This document shows, piece by piece, positions 38,237 through 52,791 of a DNA stretch of 64,000 nucleotides (position 1 is the stretch's first letter; the number at the start of each line of letters is the position of its first letter). The notes beneath the pieces were generated by a model. The model searched no databases and had not been told where the DNA came from. It saw only the letters and a program-made list of their open reading frames with translations. The position numbers and the translations under genes are program-made. The stretch lies in the NCBI RefSeq assembly GCF_000725805.1, contig NZ_KL647134.1:1-64000 (forward strand), read 5' to 3'. This DNA is from Streptomyces xanthophaeus. Its GTDB lineage: Bacteria; Actinomycetota; Actinomycetes; Streptomycetales; Streptomycetaceae.

Positions 38237-39345
38237 CAGTTCACCGCACCGGCGGCACCGGACTGCGCGGTCTCGGCTTCTGCGGCCTCCGCGGCCTCCG
38301 CCTCGCGCTGCCTGACCAGCGGCAGCACGTGCGCGTAGAAGATCCGCATCTCCTCGCGGGACGGCCAGCCGGAGAAGATGAACTCGCTGACGCCCGCGGC
38401 CTTGTATTCGAGGATGTAGTCCGCGACCTCCTCGTAGCTGCCGACGATGCACAGCGCCGGGCCGCCCCGGTAGGCGACGGCGCCCGACCACAGGTAGGGC
38501 GAGAGCCAGTCGTCGCCGGAGGAGTCGGCGAGCCGGAAGGAGTTCTTCACCGCTTCCGAGTCGCAGGTGGCCAGGAAGTCGGCGATGAACTTGCGGTGCT
38601 TCTCGTCGGGCTCGCGCATCATCTCCGCGACCTGCGCCAGCGCGTCCTCGCGGGTCCGCCGGGCCAGGACCTGCATCCGCAGGCCCACCGCGGTGCCCTG
38701 CTCCAGGACGGGCGCCGCGGCCTTGGCGATCTCCTCCGGGGTGTCGGCGTACCGCAGCCAGCAGTCCCCGTGCCGCACGGCGGTCTGCTGGGCCACACCC
38801 GAGGCGCCGCTGATGTAGACGCGGGGACGGCCGCCGCCCTTGTACCCGAGGCCCAGCTGGGCGTTCTCGATGCGGTAGTGCTTCCCGTCGTAGGTGAGCG
38901 GGCCGTTGTTCTCCCACAGGCCGTGCAGGATCTCCAGGAATTCGTCGGCCCGCTCGTAGCGTGCGTCGTGGTCGAGGAAATCGCCGTAGTAGGCCTGCTC
39001 CATCGGCGAGATGCCCGCCACCAGATTCAGGTTGACCCGGTTGTCCGACATCCACGAAACGGTGTTGATGACCTGGGTGAACAACGTGGGCGACAGCAGG
39101 CCCGGACGGTACGCCAGAAGGAGGTTGATCCGGTCCGTCAGGTGCGAGAGCGCACCGAGCATGGGAAGCGGGTCGGGCATGTGATAGCTGATCGCCATCA
39201 GCAGGGAATCGACACCGATTTCCTCCGCCTCCTTGACGAACGACACGATGCCGTCGAAGTCGAGACTTCCCGCGTCGTACTGTCCGGAGGCCTTCTTCTG
39301 ACCGCTCTCCAGCGGGGAGCACCAATGGAACCGCAACTCGCTCAC
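38236..39345 (-). CDS. LLM-class flavin-dependent monooxygenase (SsuD-like)
   Basis: A protein of 369 residues of the bacterial luciferase-like family. It shows the SsuD-type blocks FHWCSPLESG, LLMAISYHMPDPLPMLGALSHLTDRI, NVNLVAGISP-like NLNLVAGISPMEQAYYGDFLDHDARYER, and a late VGSYEEVADYILEYKAAGV. These enzymes use reduced FMN and O2 for hydroxylation, N-oxidation or C-S cleavage. The flavin reductase four genes downstream can supply the reduced flavin. The GTG at 39345 follows GAGG. The substrate is not evident; oxidation of an amine or side chain of the peptide is a reasonable guess. Confidence 0.86.
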   Translation of the reverse strand: MSELRFHWCSPLESGQKKASGQYDAGSLDFDGIVSFVKEAEEIGVDSLLMAISYHMPDPLPMLGALSHLTDRINLLLAYRPGLLSPTLFTQVINTVSWMSDNRVNLNLVAGISPMEQAYYGDFLDHDARYERADEFLEILHGLWENNGPLTYDGKHYRIENAQLGLGYKGGGRPRVYISGASGVAQQTAVRHGDCWLRYADTPEEIAKAAAPVLEQGTAVGLRMQVLARRTREDALAQVAEMMREPDEKHRKFIADFLATCDSEAVKNSFRLADSSGDDWLSPYLWSGAVAYRGGPALCIVGSYEEVADYILEYKAAGVSEFIFSGWPSREEMRIFYAHVLPLVRQREAEAAEAAEAETAQSGAAGAVN

Positions 39346-39652
39346 GCGTGACCTCTGTCGTCAAAAAAAGGGGGGGGTGATTCACGGAAGTGGGCAGAAA
39401 GCCCGAAGAGGGTCCCGTTCGACATCGCCTGGACCGTTGCACGGAAGGGCCGGCGGTACGGGGCAGCGGCCGCCATGAAGAAATGGCGGACGGCGGGAAC
39501 GCAAAGACTCCTCGCACGAAGGAAGAGCCGGCGCCCACTCGCACCGGAGATTATCCTGCCGGAAGTGGCCGCCGAATATCAAGACTTCACTGCGAGACCC
39601 GAGTCACAGGAATTCCTTCGAAGTCCGGGGCCACCACCCGCATTTGGCCGGA
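39346..39652 (-). promoter_or_regulatory. 307-bp intergenic region, possible internal promoter
   Basis: This is the longest gap inside the cluster operon. It holds an A7G8 homopolymer junction (39363-39377), is less GC-rich than its surroundings, and shows no ORF with streptomycete codon bias. It probably carries the promoter of the second half of the cluster (monooxygenase to SerA-like gene) and the end of the thioesterase transcript. I see no clear -35/-10 pair or strong hairpin. Confidence 0.4.
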
Positions 39653-40417
39653 TCACTCGAATGCGCGGCCGGAAACTCCCGCGAAGGGAAGGCCCGCGAG
39701 CAGTTCTCCGATCACCCGTTCCGGCTGCTCGGAGAGATAGAAGTGGCCGCCGGTGAACTCCACCACCTCGCACGGTCCCGAGGTCCGCCCGCCCCACGCG
39801 GCCGCCCCCTCCGGGGACAGCTCGACGTCCTCCAGGCCGACGAACACGCTGACCGGACAGGACAGCAGCTCGCCGGGGCGCGGCCGGTAGCGGGACAGCA
39901 GCTCGTAGTCGCCCCGGATGACGGGCAGCACCATCTCCCGCATCTCGGGCAGGGCGAGCAGCTCCGGATCGATCCCGCCAAGCCCGGCCAGTTCGGCGCA
40001 CAGCTCGTCGTCCGTCATCACGTGCTGCCCGCCGTCGCTCCGGTGGCCCGGGGCCCCGCAGGCCGAGGCGAACAGCCCGACGGGGGCCGGGAGGCCCATC
40101 TGCTGGACCCGCAGGACGAGTTCGTAGCCGACCAGGGCCCCCATGCTGTGGCCGAAGACCGCCCAGGGACGGTCCAGCCAGGGGACCAGCTCGGTCACGA
40201 AGCCGGCCGCCATGTCCGCGATCGAGGCCGGCCAGGGGTCGTCGATCCGGTCGAGCCGCCCGGGCGGGCAGGCGACGACCAGCTCGACCTCGGGCGGCAG
40301 CAGCTGCGCCCACTCCTGGTACAGGCTCTGCGAACCGCCCGCGTGCGGCAGGCACAGGAGGCGCACGGCCGCCCCCGGCCGGGGGTTCGGGCGGCGCAGG
40401 ACCCTGCTCTCGGCCAT
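39653..40417 (-). CDS. Type II thioesterase 1
   Basis: A protein of 254 residues, alpha/beta hydrolase of the TEII group: LLCLPHAGGSQSLY at the start, nucleophile Ser 91 in GHSMG, and His in FTGGHFYLSE near the end. Such enzymes clear misloaded carrier proteins of NRPS lines, or release intermediates. The ATG at 40417 is preferred; GAGGAG lies about ten bases upstream. A GTG at 40441 would place that site inside the gene. The cluster has a second TEII at 57828, which is unusual for so small an NRPS. Confidence 0.88.
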   Translation of the reverse strand: MAESRVLRRPNPRPGAAVRLLCLPHAGGSQSLYQEWAQLLPPEVELVVACPPGRLDRIDDPWPASIADMAAGFVTELVPWLDRPWAVFGHSMGALVGYELVLRVQQMGLPAPVGLFASACGAPGHRSDGGQHVMTDDELCAELAGLGGIDPELLALPEMREMVLPVIRGDYELLSRYRPRPGELLSCPVSVFVGLEDVELSPEGAAAWGGRTSGPCEVVEFTGGHFYLSEQPERVIGELLAGLPFAGVSGRAFE

Positions 40418-40465
40418 GATCCGGTCAACTCCTCGTCTCACTGGTGGGTCATCGTGTGCCGTGCC

Positions 40466-41773
40466 TCAGCCGGCGGGGGCCGCGGCCGGGTCCGGCTGCG
40501 CGCCGGTGCGCAGGGCGGGCCGCTTCTCGGCCGCCCTGGCCAGCGGGCCCACCGCGATGCCGGCGAGGACGAAGACGATGCCGAGCACCACCCATCCCGT
40601 GGTGCCGGTGCCGATCACGCCGACCGTGACGATGGTGGGCCCGAGCACGAACTGGGCGCTCGTGCCCAGGTTGAAGGTGGCCAGGTACTCGGCCCGGGAG
40701 CGGTCGGGGGCCAGGGAGTACGACAGGCCCCAGCCGCCCGCGGACTGGTAGAGCTCGCCCGCGGTGAGCAGGACGAGCCCGAGGACCAGCAGGGCGACGA
40801 CCGCGGCCACGGGCAGGTCGTAGCCCGCCAGGGCGAACAGCGCACAGGAGCCCACGAGGGCCACCGCCGCCTTGTGCATCGCCCGGATTCCGCCCGCCAC
40901 GTTCTCCGTACCGGCCGAGGCCCGCACCTGGAAGACGACGGCGAGCACGGTGTTGACGACCAGCAGCAGGCCGACCAGGGCCTTGGGCGCCGAGGTGTGC
41001 TCGCTCACCCACAGCGGTACGCCGATGCCGAGCAGCGCCATGTGCAGGACCAGTACGCCGTTGGCCGCCGACACGGCGACGTAGCGCAGGTCGCGCAGGG
41101 CGACGAGCCGCAGCGGAGACTTCCTGGACTTCGGCTCGCCCGGGGTGGCCGGCTGGTTCAGGGTGAGCCTGCTCAGCAGCAGCGCGGCGAGGACGAACGA
41201 CGCCGCGTTGCCCAGGACGATCGCGCTGAACGCGGCGCGGGTGCCCACCGCGATGGCGAGGCTGGCGAGCAGCCCGCCGAGGGTGAAGCCCACGTTGAAG
41301 ACGACGCGCATGCGGGCCATCATCGCGACGCGCCCGTCGGCACCGGCCATCTGCTCGGCGAGGGCCTGGTAGATCGGGAACACGGCCTGCTCACCGACGC
41401 CGAGGAAGGCCGCGATGAGCAGGAAGCTGAGGAAGTCGTCGGCGAAGACGTACGCGGTGAAGCCGACGGCCCGGTAGATGTTCAGGAAGGCCAGGAGCCT
41501 GCGGGGGGTCCAGCGGTCCGCCAGCCATCCGATGACCGGCTGGGCGGCGAGCCCGAGCACACCGGCGATGGACAGACCGATGCCCACCTGGGCCACGGTC
41601 AGTCCCACGACGGTGGTGAAGAACAGCGCCGAGCCCGCCAGGTACATGCCCGTACCGATGGCGTCGATCAGGCCGATCGCGAGGAAGGCGACCCCGCCCT
41701 TGACGGCGGCCGGGCCGAGCAGCGACTCGCGCAGGCGGGCGATGCGGCCGCCCTGCGCCTGCCCGGCGCTCAC
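40466..41773 (-). CDS. MFS transporter 2
   Basis: A protein of 435 residues with about 12 hydrophobic helices and the MFS-A loop GWLADRWTPRRLL after helix 2. It is only distantly similar to MFS 1, so the two are not recent duplicates. The GTG at 41773 overlaps the stop of ATP-grasp 4 (GTGA), which fixes the start. Likely efflux of the final product or uptake of a precursor. Confidence 0.88.
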   Translation of the reverse strand: MSAGQAQGGRIARLRESLLGPAAVKGGVAFLAIGLIDAIGTGMYLAGSALFFTTVVGLTVAQVGIGLSIAGVLGLAAQPVIGWLADRWTPRRLLAFLNIYRAVGFTAYVFADDFLSFLLIAAFLGVGEQAVFPIYQALAEQMAGADGRVAMMARMRVVFNVGFTLGGLLASLAIAVGTRAAFSAIVLGNAASFVLAALLLSRLTLNQPATPGEPKSRKSPLRLVALRDLRYVAVSAANGVLVLHMALLGIGVPLWVSEHTSAPKALVGLLLVVNTVLAVVFQVRASAGTENVAGGIRAMHKAAVALVGSCALFALAGYDLPVAAVVALLVLGLVLLTAGELYQSAGGWGLSYSLAPDRSRAEYLATFNLGTSAQFVLGPTIVTVGVIGTGTTGWVVLGIVFVLAGIAVGPLARAAEKRPALRTGAQPDPAAAPAG

Positions 41774-43062
41774 CGTGCGGCCCCGGCGTCCGCCGCGTCA
41801 ACGGCGTCCGCCGCGTCCACGGCGATGTGGACGGCGGCGGCCGCTTCGTCGGCGGCCGCCCTGGCCGCGGTGTGGTCCGCGGCGAGCAGCATGATCTCGC
41901 CGACCCGGTCCCACGAGGAGCGGAGTTCGGCCACCTGGTCCCCGGGGGCCACGGCGACGGCGGCGCGCAGCACGCCGGGCCGCTGCTGCACCTCCTCGAT
42001 CCCCGTCACGGCCGTCACCGTGCCCGCGGGGGCGGTGAGGAAGCGGATGGCCGCGGCCATCGGGGCCCCGCCGGGCAGCCGCGGGCTGCCGCCCGCGAGC
42101 AGTTCCACCAGGGTGCGGATGACGTTGCCGCCGTACGCCGCGTCGAGGAGGAAGGTGATCGAGTCGCCGGGCACCCGTCCCGCGCATTCGATGAGGACCG
42201 GGCCCTCCTCGCCGAGCATCCACTCGGCGTGCAGGATGCCGGTGTCGTAGCCGACGGCCGCGACGAGCCGCGTCATGGCGTCCTCGAAGCCCTGCTGCAC
42301 CTCGTCCGGGAGTCCGGCGGGGACGACGTGGCCCAGCTCGACCGGGTAGCGGCCGCCGGCCGTGAGCTTGTCGGTGACGTTCAGGAACACGATCCGCCCG
42401 CCGCGCACGAGGGCCTCGACGCTGTACTCGTGGCCGTGCAGCCGGCGTTCGGCCATGTACCGCCAGGCCAGCTCCCGGTCGGGCAGCATCAGGTCGTCGC
42501 GGGCGGAGACGGTCAGCTCCCAGGCGGCGGCGATGTCGTCGCCCGCCTCCAGCAGCTGCACGCCGAGGGAGGCGTGCCGGTTCGCGGGCTTGAGGACGAC
42601 CGGTCCGCCGTCCGCGAACCTCTCGGCGTCCGCGGGGCCGAACACCTCGGTCCACTCGGGGTTGTGCAGGCCGGCCGCCCGCGCGGCGGCCCGCAGCTCC
42701 AGCTTGTCGGTCAGCGCGGCCGCGGCCTTGGCTCCGGCGCCGGGCCTCCCCCACCGTTCGGCGAGCACGGCCGCGCCGTGTACGCCGTACTCCAGGCCGG
42801 CGATGACGAGGGCGACGGGCTCTCCCGCCAGGTGCTCCTCGACGGCCGCGACGAGCGCCAGGTCCTGGTGGTACGGGGCCTCGACCACGGAGGCGACGCA
42901 GCGCAGCTCGGCAGCGGCCTCGTGGACCGTGCGCTTGCGGATGATGTCGGGGTCCTCCACCACCACCACGCTGTTCTCCGGCAGGAACTGCTCCATCTGG
43001 TTCAGCAGCAGCTTGCCGAAGCCGACCATGACCACCCGGCCGGGGGGGAGTTCCATCTGCAT
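41770..43062 (-). CDS. ATP-grasp peptide/amino-acid ligase 4
   Basis: A protein of 430 residues. ATP-binding Lys 158 (VVLKP), loop ANRHASLGV, magnesium-binding Glu 280 (HAEW) and Glu 292 (IEC), with Ala instead of the usual Asn (ECAGR). The C-terminus is an Ala/Asp-rich tail with DAADAVDAADA repeats. The ATG at 43062 is chosen with an upstream GAGAAG; a second ATG lies two codons on. The open frame extends upstream through the P450 gene region as a shadow. A hairpin separates it from the P450. Confidence 0.85.
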   Translation of the reverse strand: MQMELPPGRVVMVGFGKLLLNQMEQFLPENSVVVVEDPDIIRKRTVHEAAAELRCVASVVEAPYHQDLALVAAVEEHLAGEPVALVIAGLEYGVHGAAVLAERWGRPGAGAKAAAALTDKLELRAAARAAGLHNPEWTEVFGPADAERFADGGPVVLKPANRHASLGVQLLEAGDDIAAAWELTVSARDDLMLPDRELAWRYMAERRLHGHEYSVEALVRGGRIVFLNVTDKLTAGGRYPVELGHVVPAGLPDEVQQGFEDAMTRLVAAVGYDTGILHAEWMLGEEGPVLIECAGRVPGDSITFLLDAAYGGNVIRTLVELLAGGSPRLPGGAPMAAAIRFLTAPAGTVTAVTGIEEVQQRPGVLRAAVAVAPGDQVAELRSSWDRVGEIMLLAADHTAARAAADEAAAAVHIAVDAADAVDAADAGAAR

Positions 43063-43100
43063 GGGATCTTCTCTCTGTTGAGGGGGCGCAGCGGCAGGAC

Positions 43101-43132
43101 GGGCGCCCCGGAGCCGGGGCTCCGGGGCGCCC
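43101..43132. other. Strong hairpin between P450 and ATP-grasp 4
   Basis: A 15-bp stem, bases 43101-43115 with 43118-43132 and a two-base loop, lies in the 82-bp gap. There is no U-tract, so it may be a partial terminator or a processing/stability element dividing the operon. Confidence 0.6.
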
Positions 43133-43144
43133 GGGGCGCGGGGC

Positions 43145-44372
43145 TCAGGCCTGACGCAGGGCGATGTCGAACCGGTCGATTCCGGCGATGAAGTTCGACG
43201 GCCTGCGGACCAGACCGGACAGGGCCTCCACCGACTCCACGCGGGTGAGGAGTTCGGTGAAGAGCGAGCGCATCTCCAGCCGGGCCAGTACGGCGCCCAG
43301 GCAGAAGTGCGGTCCGATGGTGAAGGAGAGGTGGTTGTTGGGCGTGCGGTCGAGACGGAACTCGTCCGGCGCCTCGAACACCTCGGGGTCACGATTGGCG
43401 GCCGAGAGCCAGACGCAGACCGTGTCCCCCTCCTTCAGCTCCGTTCCGCCGAGCACGGCGGGCCGGGTCACCGTGCGGATGAGGTGCATGGCGGGGGTGT
43501 CGAAGCGGAGCATCTCCTCGAGCATGGCCGGGATGCGGCCGTGGTCCTCGCGCAGCCACTGCCAGGCCCCCGGCTGGGTGGCGATCCGGTACAGGCCGGC
43601 CGCGACGGCGTTCTTGGTGGTCTCGTAGCCCCCGATGGCCAGGTTCAGGCAGTTGAGCAGGACCTCGTCCGAGGACAGCCGCTCACCGTCCATCTCGATG
43701 TCCATCAGGCGGCGGACGATCCCGTTCGGGTCCAGCCGGTGCGGCTCGCCTTCGATGATCTCCACGAAGTACATGAGCAGGTCGTTGTTGCCGGTCTCGC
43801 TGCACCGGCGGCGCTCGGCCAGGGTGGGCGCCGCGGCTCCCGCCGCTTCGGTGCCGGTGATGGCGCGGCTGGCCATCGAGGCGACGCCCTCCCGGTCCTC
43901 CTCGGGGATGCCGAGGATGGAGCCGATGGCCAGGCGCGGCATCGGGGCGGTCAGCGTGCTGACCGCGTCCACCTCGCCCTGGCGTACGGCCGCTTCGGCC
44001 AGTTGCCGGGCGTGCCGTTCGATGACCGGGGTGAGCGAGTGGACGAACTGCGGGGTGATGGCCGCGGTGACCAGCTTGCGCAGCCGGGCGTGCCGGGGCT
44101 TGTCGGTCAGCTCGATCATCAGCCCTGCCGCGGGGTCGCGTACGCCGAGGGTGCTGTCCAGCGTCATGCCCCACTCGGAGCTGTACGTGGCGACGTCGCG
44201 CAGGACGGTCCGCGTGTGGTCGTGCCGGGTCACCGAGTAGAAGCCGGGCGCGTCGGGCCGGTCCTGCCAGGGGAGCTGCGGCAGGTCGCGCATCGCGGCC
44301 CAGGTCCGGTAGGGCGGGTCCGGGACGAACTCCGCGGGGGAGGACAGGTCCACGGAGGCGGTGGCCAGTGCG

Positions 44373-44386
<14 letters not shown>
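43145..44386 (-). CDS. Cytochrome P450
   Basis: A protein of 413 residues. The haem-binding loop is FTIGPHFCLGA with Cys 362; the I-helix oxygen-activation segment is AIGGYETT (250-257), where the Glu-Thr pair is kept; the ExxR motif is E291-M-L-R294. It belongs to the soluble class I bacterial P450s and needs external ferredoxin, not encoded here. Its start overlaps the end of the Ser-NRPS gene by 14 nt. In this setting a P450 usually hydroxylates a carrier-bound amino acid or the peptide. Confidence 0.92.
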
Positions 44387-49592
<5,206 letters not shown>

Positions 49593-49618
49593 GAAGGAGG
49601 TGCTCCTCGGCGTGTGGA

Positions 49619-52600
49619 TCAGAAGTCGAATGCGATGCCGGGAAGTTCCGGCGCGGCGGTGGTGTCCAGGCCGCCGGGGCCGGCCGGCCGTCCCAGCGAG
49701 GCGACCGTCGTGTCCGGGTGCGCGAGCACCTGGTCGAGGACGTCGCGGAAGGTGTCGCGGAAGGCCGTGACCGTGGCGCGGTCGAAGAGCTCCGTCGAGT
49801 ACTCCCACTCGATGTGGAGGTCGTCCGGCTCCTCGAAGACCTGCATGTTCAGGTCGGCCATGCCCTGTCCGGTGTGCCGCGGGCGCAGCAGGACGCGCTC
49901 CCCGAGGAAGTCGACGGCCTGCAGTGCGCTCGCCTGGAGGGCGAGCAGCGTGTCGAAGAGGGGGTTGCGGCCGGGGGTGGGCTCCGCGGCGGCCTCGCGC
50001 ACGAGTTCGCCGTACGGGAAGTCCTGGTGGGCGAAGGCTTCGCGGGCCAGGGCGGCCGCCTCGTCGACGAGCACGCCGAACGGCTTGTCGCCCGCGGGCC
50101 GCAGCCGCAGGGGCACCGTGTTGACGAACATGCCCACCGCCGCCTCCAGGCCGGGGGCGGTCCGGCCGGAGGCCGGCACCCCGACGGTGACGTCGTCCTG
50201 CCCCGTGGCGACGGACAGGAAGACCGCGTAGGCGGCGGCCAGCGGCGCGAAGAGGGTGACGGAACGCTGCGCCGCGAAGGCGCGCAGCGCGGTGGTGCGC
50301 GCCTTGCCGAGCCGGAAGGGGAGCAGGTCGCCGGCGTGGGTGCGCAGGGCGGGCCGCGGACGGTCGGTGGGCAGCTCTGCGGCGGCGGGGCGGTCGCGGA
50401 ACACGGCCGTCCAGTGGGCCCGCTGCTCCTCGGCCACGGTCTTGCCGTCCCCGGCGGACGCCCAGTGGGCGTAGTCCCGGTAGGGGTGGGCGACCGGCGG
50501 CAGTTCCCTGCCGTGGTACAGCGCGTCGAGGTCGCCGAAGAGGTGCCCCAGCGACAGCCCGTCGACCACGAGGTGGTGCAGGTCCACGAAGAGGACGGAC
50601 CGCTCGCCGGTGCGGTGGAGACCGGCCCGGGCCAGGGGCGCGGTCGCCAGGTCGAAGGGCCGGACGAGCTCGTCGAGCTGCGGCTCCCCGTCGGTGACGC
50701 GCAGCGGCGCGTCGACGTCGGCGTGCACCACCTGTACGGGTTCGTCCTTCAGCAGGAACGAGGTGCGCAGGACCTCGTGCCGCCGGACCAGGGCCCGCCA
50801 GGCCGCCGCGAGCCGTGCCTCGTCGATGCCGGCCGGCAGGTCGAGCAGCAGCGGGACGTTGTACTGGACCGAGCTCTCGTCCCTGCGCTGCGCCACGAAC
50901 AGCGGGTACTGCTGCGGCGCGAGCGGGTAGTGGTCGGCCGAGGGGGCGGCGGGCAGGGCCGCGGGGCCCTGGGGTTCGGGTGCCCGCTGCCCGATCAGGG
51001 CGGCGAGGTCCTCGACGGTCGGGTTGCGGAAGATGTCCGCGACAGTGACCGGAATGAGGAATTCCGAACCGATGGCGGTCGCGAGCCCGGCGGCGGTCAG
51101 CGAGTCGACACCGTGGTCGAACGCCGAGTCGAGCACCCCCACCACCGCGCCCGGCAGCGCGCTCTCCCAGATCGCCACCAGCCGCTCCTCGACCGTGTCG
51201 CGCGGCGGCACGTGCTCCGCCGGCAGGTCGTGGAGATCGGCCGGATCGGGCAGCGCCGCCCGGTCGACCTTGCCGTGGGCCGTCAGCGGGAGGGCGTCGA
51301 GCAGCACGAGGTGCCCGGGGATCAGGTGCCGGGGCAGCCGCTCCGCGAGGTGCTCGCGCACCTCACGGACGTCGACCGGTTCGGCCTCCGTGAAGTAGGC
51401 GGCGAGGTAGCGGTCGGCCGGGCCGCCGCCCTCGCGCACCCGCGGGACGACGACGGCCTCGCCGACGCACGGGTGGCCGCGCAGCACGGCCTCGATCTCC
51501 CCCGGCTCGATCCGGTAGCCCCGGATCTTGACCTGGCCGTCGGCCCGGCCGAGGAACTCGATGACGCCGTCCGGGCGCTGCCGCGCCAGGTCGCCCGTGC
51601 GGTACATGCGCCCGCCGGGCAGGAAGGGGTCGGGCAGGAAGACCTGCCCCGTGAGTTCGGGGCGGCCCAGGTAGCCGAGCGCCACCCCGTCCCCGCCCAC
51701 GTACAGCTCGCCCTCGGTGCCCGCGGGGACCGGGGCACCGTCCGGGCCCAGCACGTAGGCGGTGGAGTGGGCGATGGGGCGCCCGACGGGCAGTGGCCCG
51801 CCGGTCTCCTCCACACCGATGCGGTGGGTGGTGGAGAAGGTGGTGTTCTCCGTGGGTCCGTAGCCGTTGACGACGCGGACCCCGGGCGAGGCGGCCAGCA
51901 CGGCCGCCACGTGCTCACCGGCGACCACGTCCCCGCCGACGACGAGGTCGCTCAGCGGGGCGAACACCGAGGGGTCCTGCCGGGCGATCCGGCTGAAGAG
52001 GGGGGAGGTGAGCCACAGGGTGGTGACGGCGTGCTCCCGCAGCGCGGCGCCGAGCCGCCCCGCGTCCAGGACGGCGTCCTCCTCGGGCAGGACGACCGCG
52101 CCGCCGTTCAGGAGGGGGCCCCACAGCTCGAAGGTGCTCGCGTCGAAGGAGACGGCGCCGGTCTGCAGGACGCGCATGCCTGCGGAGAACGCGACGAAGT
52201 CCGTACCGCGCACCAGGCGCACCACGTTGCGGTGGCACACCATGACGCCCTTGGGCCGTCCGGTGCTGCCCGAGGTGTACATCACGTAGGCGAGGCCTTC
52301 GGCCCCGACGCCGTCGGGCTCCCCGGCCGCCGGTTCACCGGCGGCCGCCGCCGGGTCCGCGAGGTCCGCCCGGATGGACAGCTCGGCCCCGCGGCCGCCG
52401 GGCAGTTCGCCCTCGCGGTCGCCGAGCAGCAGCCGTACGCCGCCGTCTTCGAGGAGGTACTCCACCCGCAGGTCCGGCTCGGAAGGGCTGACCGGCAGGT
52501 AGGCGGCCCCGGCGCGCAGCACGGCCAGGTTGGCCACCACCCACTCGGGGCTCCGCTCGGCGCGGACCGCCACGAGCTCCCCGGGGCGCACCCCGTGGGC

Positions 52601-52774
52601 CCGGACGCGGGCCGCGAGGCGGGCCGAGCGCTCCTCCAGCTGACGGTAGGTCAGCGTGCCGTGCTCGCCGATCACCGCGGGGGCGTCGGGGGTCGCAGCG
52701 GCCTGGACCAGGAACAGTTCGTGGATCGTGGCCTCGCGCGGATAGCCCGGCGCAGCTTTCATCGTGGGTTCCAT
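49619..52774 (-). CDS. NRPS: A(Val-like), T, C
   Basis: A protein of 1051 residues. The A domain (15-510) has code residues D-A-F-W-V-G-G-T-F-K, close to known valine codes. The carrier core is FDHGVDS with Ser 558, without the usual GG. The C domain (613-1045) has a complete H733-H-L-V-V-D-G. No C domain precedes the A domain, so it can start a chain; its C domain would hand Val to the Ser module of the next protein, 26 nt downstream. The ATG at 52774 has AGGAG nine bases upstream; a GTG at 52795 overlapping the previous stop (GTGA) is an alternative. Confidence 0.9.
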   Translation of the reverse strand: MEPTMKAAPGYPREATIHELFLVQAAATPDAPAVIGEHGTLTYRQLEERSARLAARVRAHGVRPGELVAVRAERSPEWVVANLAVLRAGAAYLPVSPSEPDLRVEYLLEDGGVRLLLGDREGELPGGRGAELSIRADLADPAAAAGEPAAGEPDGVGAEGLAYVMYTSGSTGRPKGVMVCHRNVVRLVRGTDFVAFSAGMRVLQTGAVSFDASTFELWGPLLNGGAVVLPEEDAVLDAGRLGAALREHAVTTLWLTSPLFSRIARQDPSVFAPLSDLVVGGDVVAGEHVAAVLAASPGVRVVNGYGPTENTTFSTTHRIGVEETGGPLPVGRPIAHSTAYVLGPDGAPVPAGTEGELYVGGDGVALGYLGRPELTGQVFLPDPFLPGGRMYRTGDLARQRPDGVIEFLGRADGQVKIRGYRIEPGEIEAVLRGHPCVGEAVVVPRVREGGGPADRYLAAYFTEAEPVDVREVREHLAERLPRHLIPGHLVLLDALPLTAHGKVDRAALPDPADLHDLPAEHVPPRDTVEERLVAIWESALPGAVVGVLDSAFDHGVDSLTAAGLATAIGSEFLIPVTVADIFRNPTVEDLAALIGQRAPEPQGPAALPAAPSADHYPLAPQQYPLFVAQRRDESSVQYNVPLLLDLPAGIDEARLAAAWRALVRRHEVLRTSFLLKDEPVQVVHADVDAPLRVTDGEPQLDELVRPFDLATAPLARAGLHRTGERSVLFVDLHHLVVDGLSLGHLFGDLDALYHGRELPPVAHPYRDYAHWASAGDGKTVAEEQRAHWTAVFRDRPAAAELPTDRPRPALRTHAGDLLPFRLGKARTTALRAFAAQRSVTLFAPLAAAYAVFLSVATGQDDVTVGVPASGRTAPGLEAAVGMFVNTVPLRLRPAGDKPFGVLVDEAAALAREAFAHQDFPYGELVREAAAEPTPGRNPLFDTLLALQASALQAVDFLGERVLLRPRHTGQGMADLNMQVFEEPDDLHIEWEYSTELFDRATVTAFRDTFRDVLDQVLAHPDTTVASLGRPAGPGGLDTTAAPELPGIAFDF

Positions 52775-52791
52775 CTCTTCGTGCTCCTGCC

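Noticed and set aside
39363..39377. A7G8 homopolymer as a phase-variation switch
   Set aside because: It lies in an intergenic region and does not alter a reading frame; at most it could affect promoter spacing.
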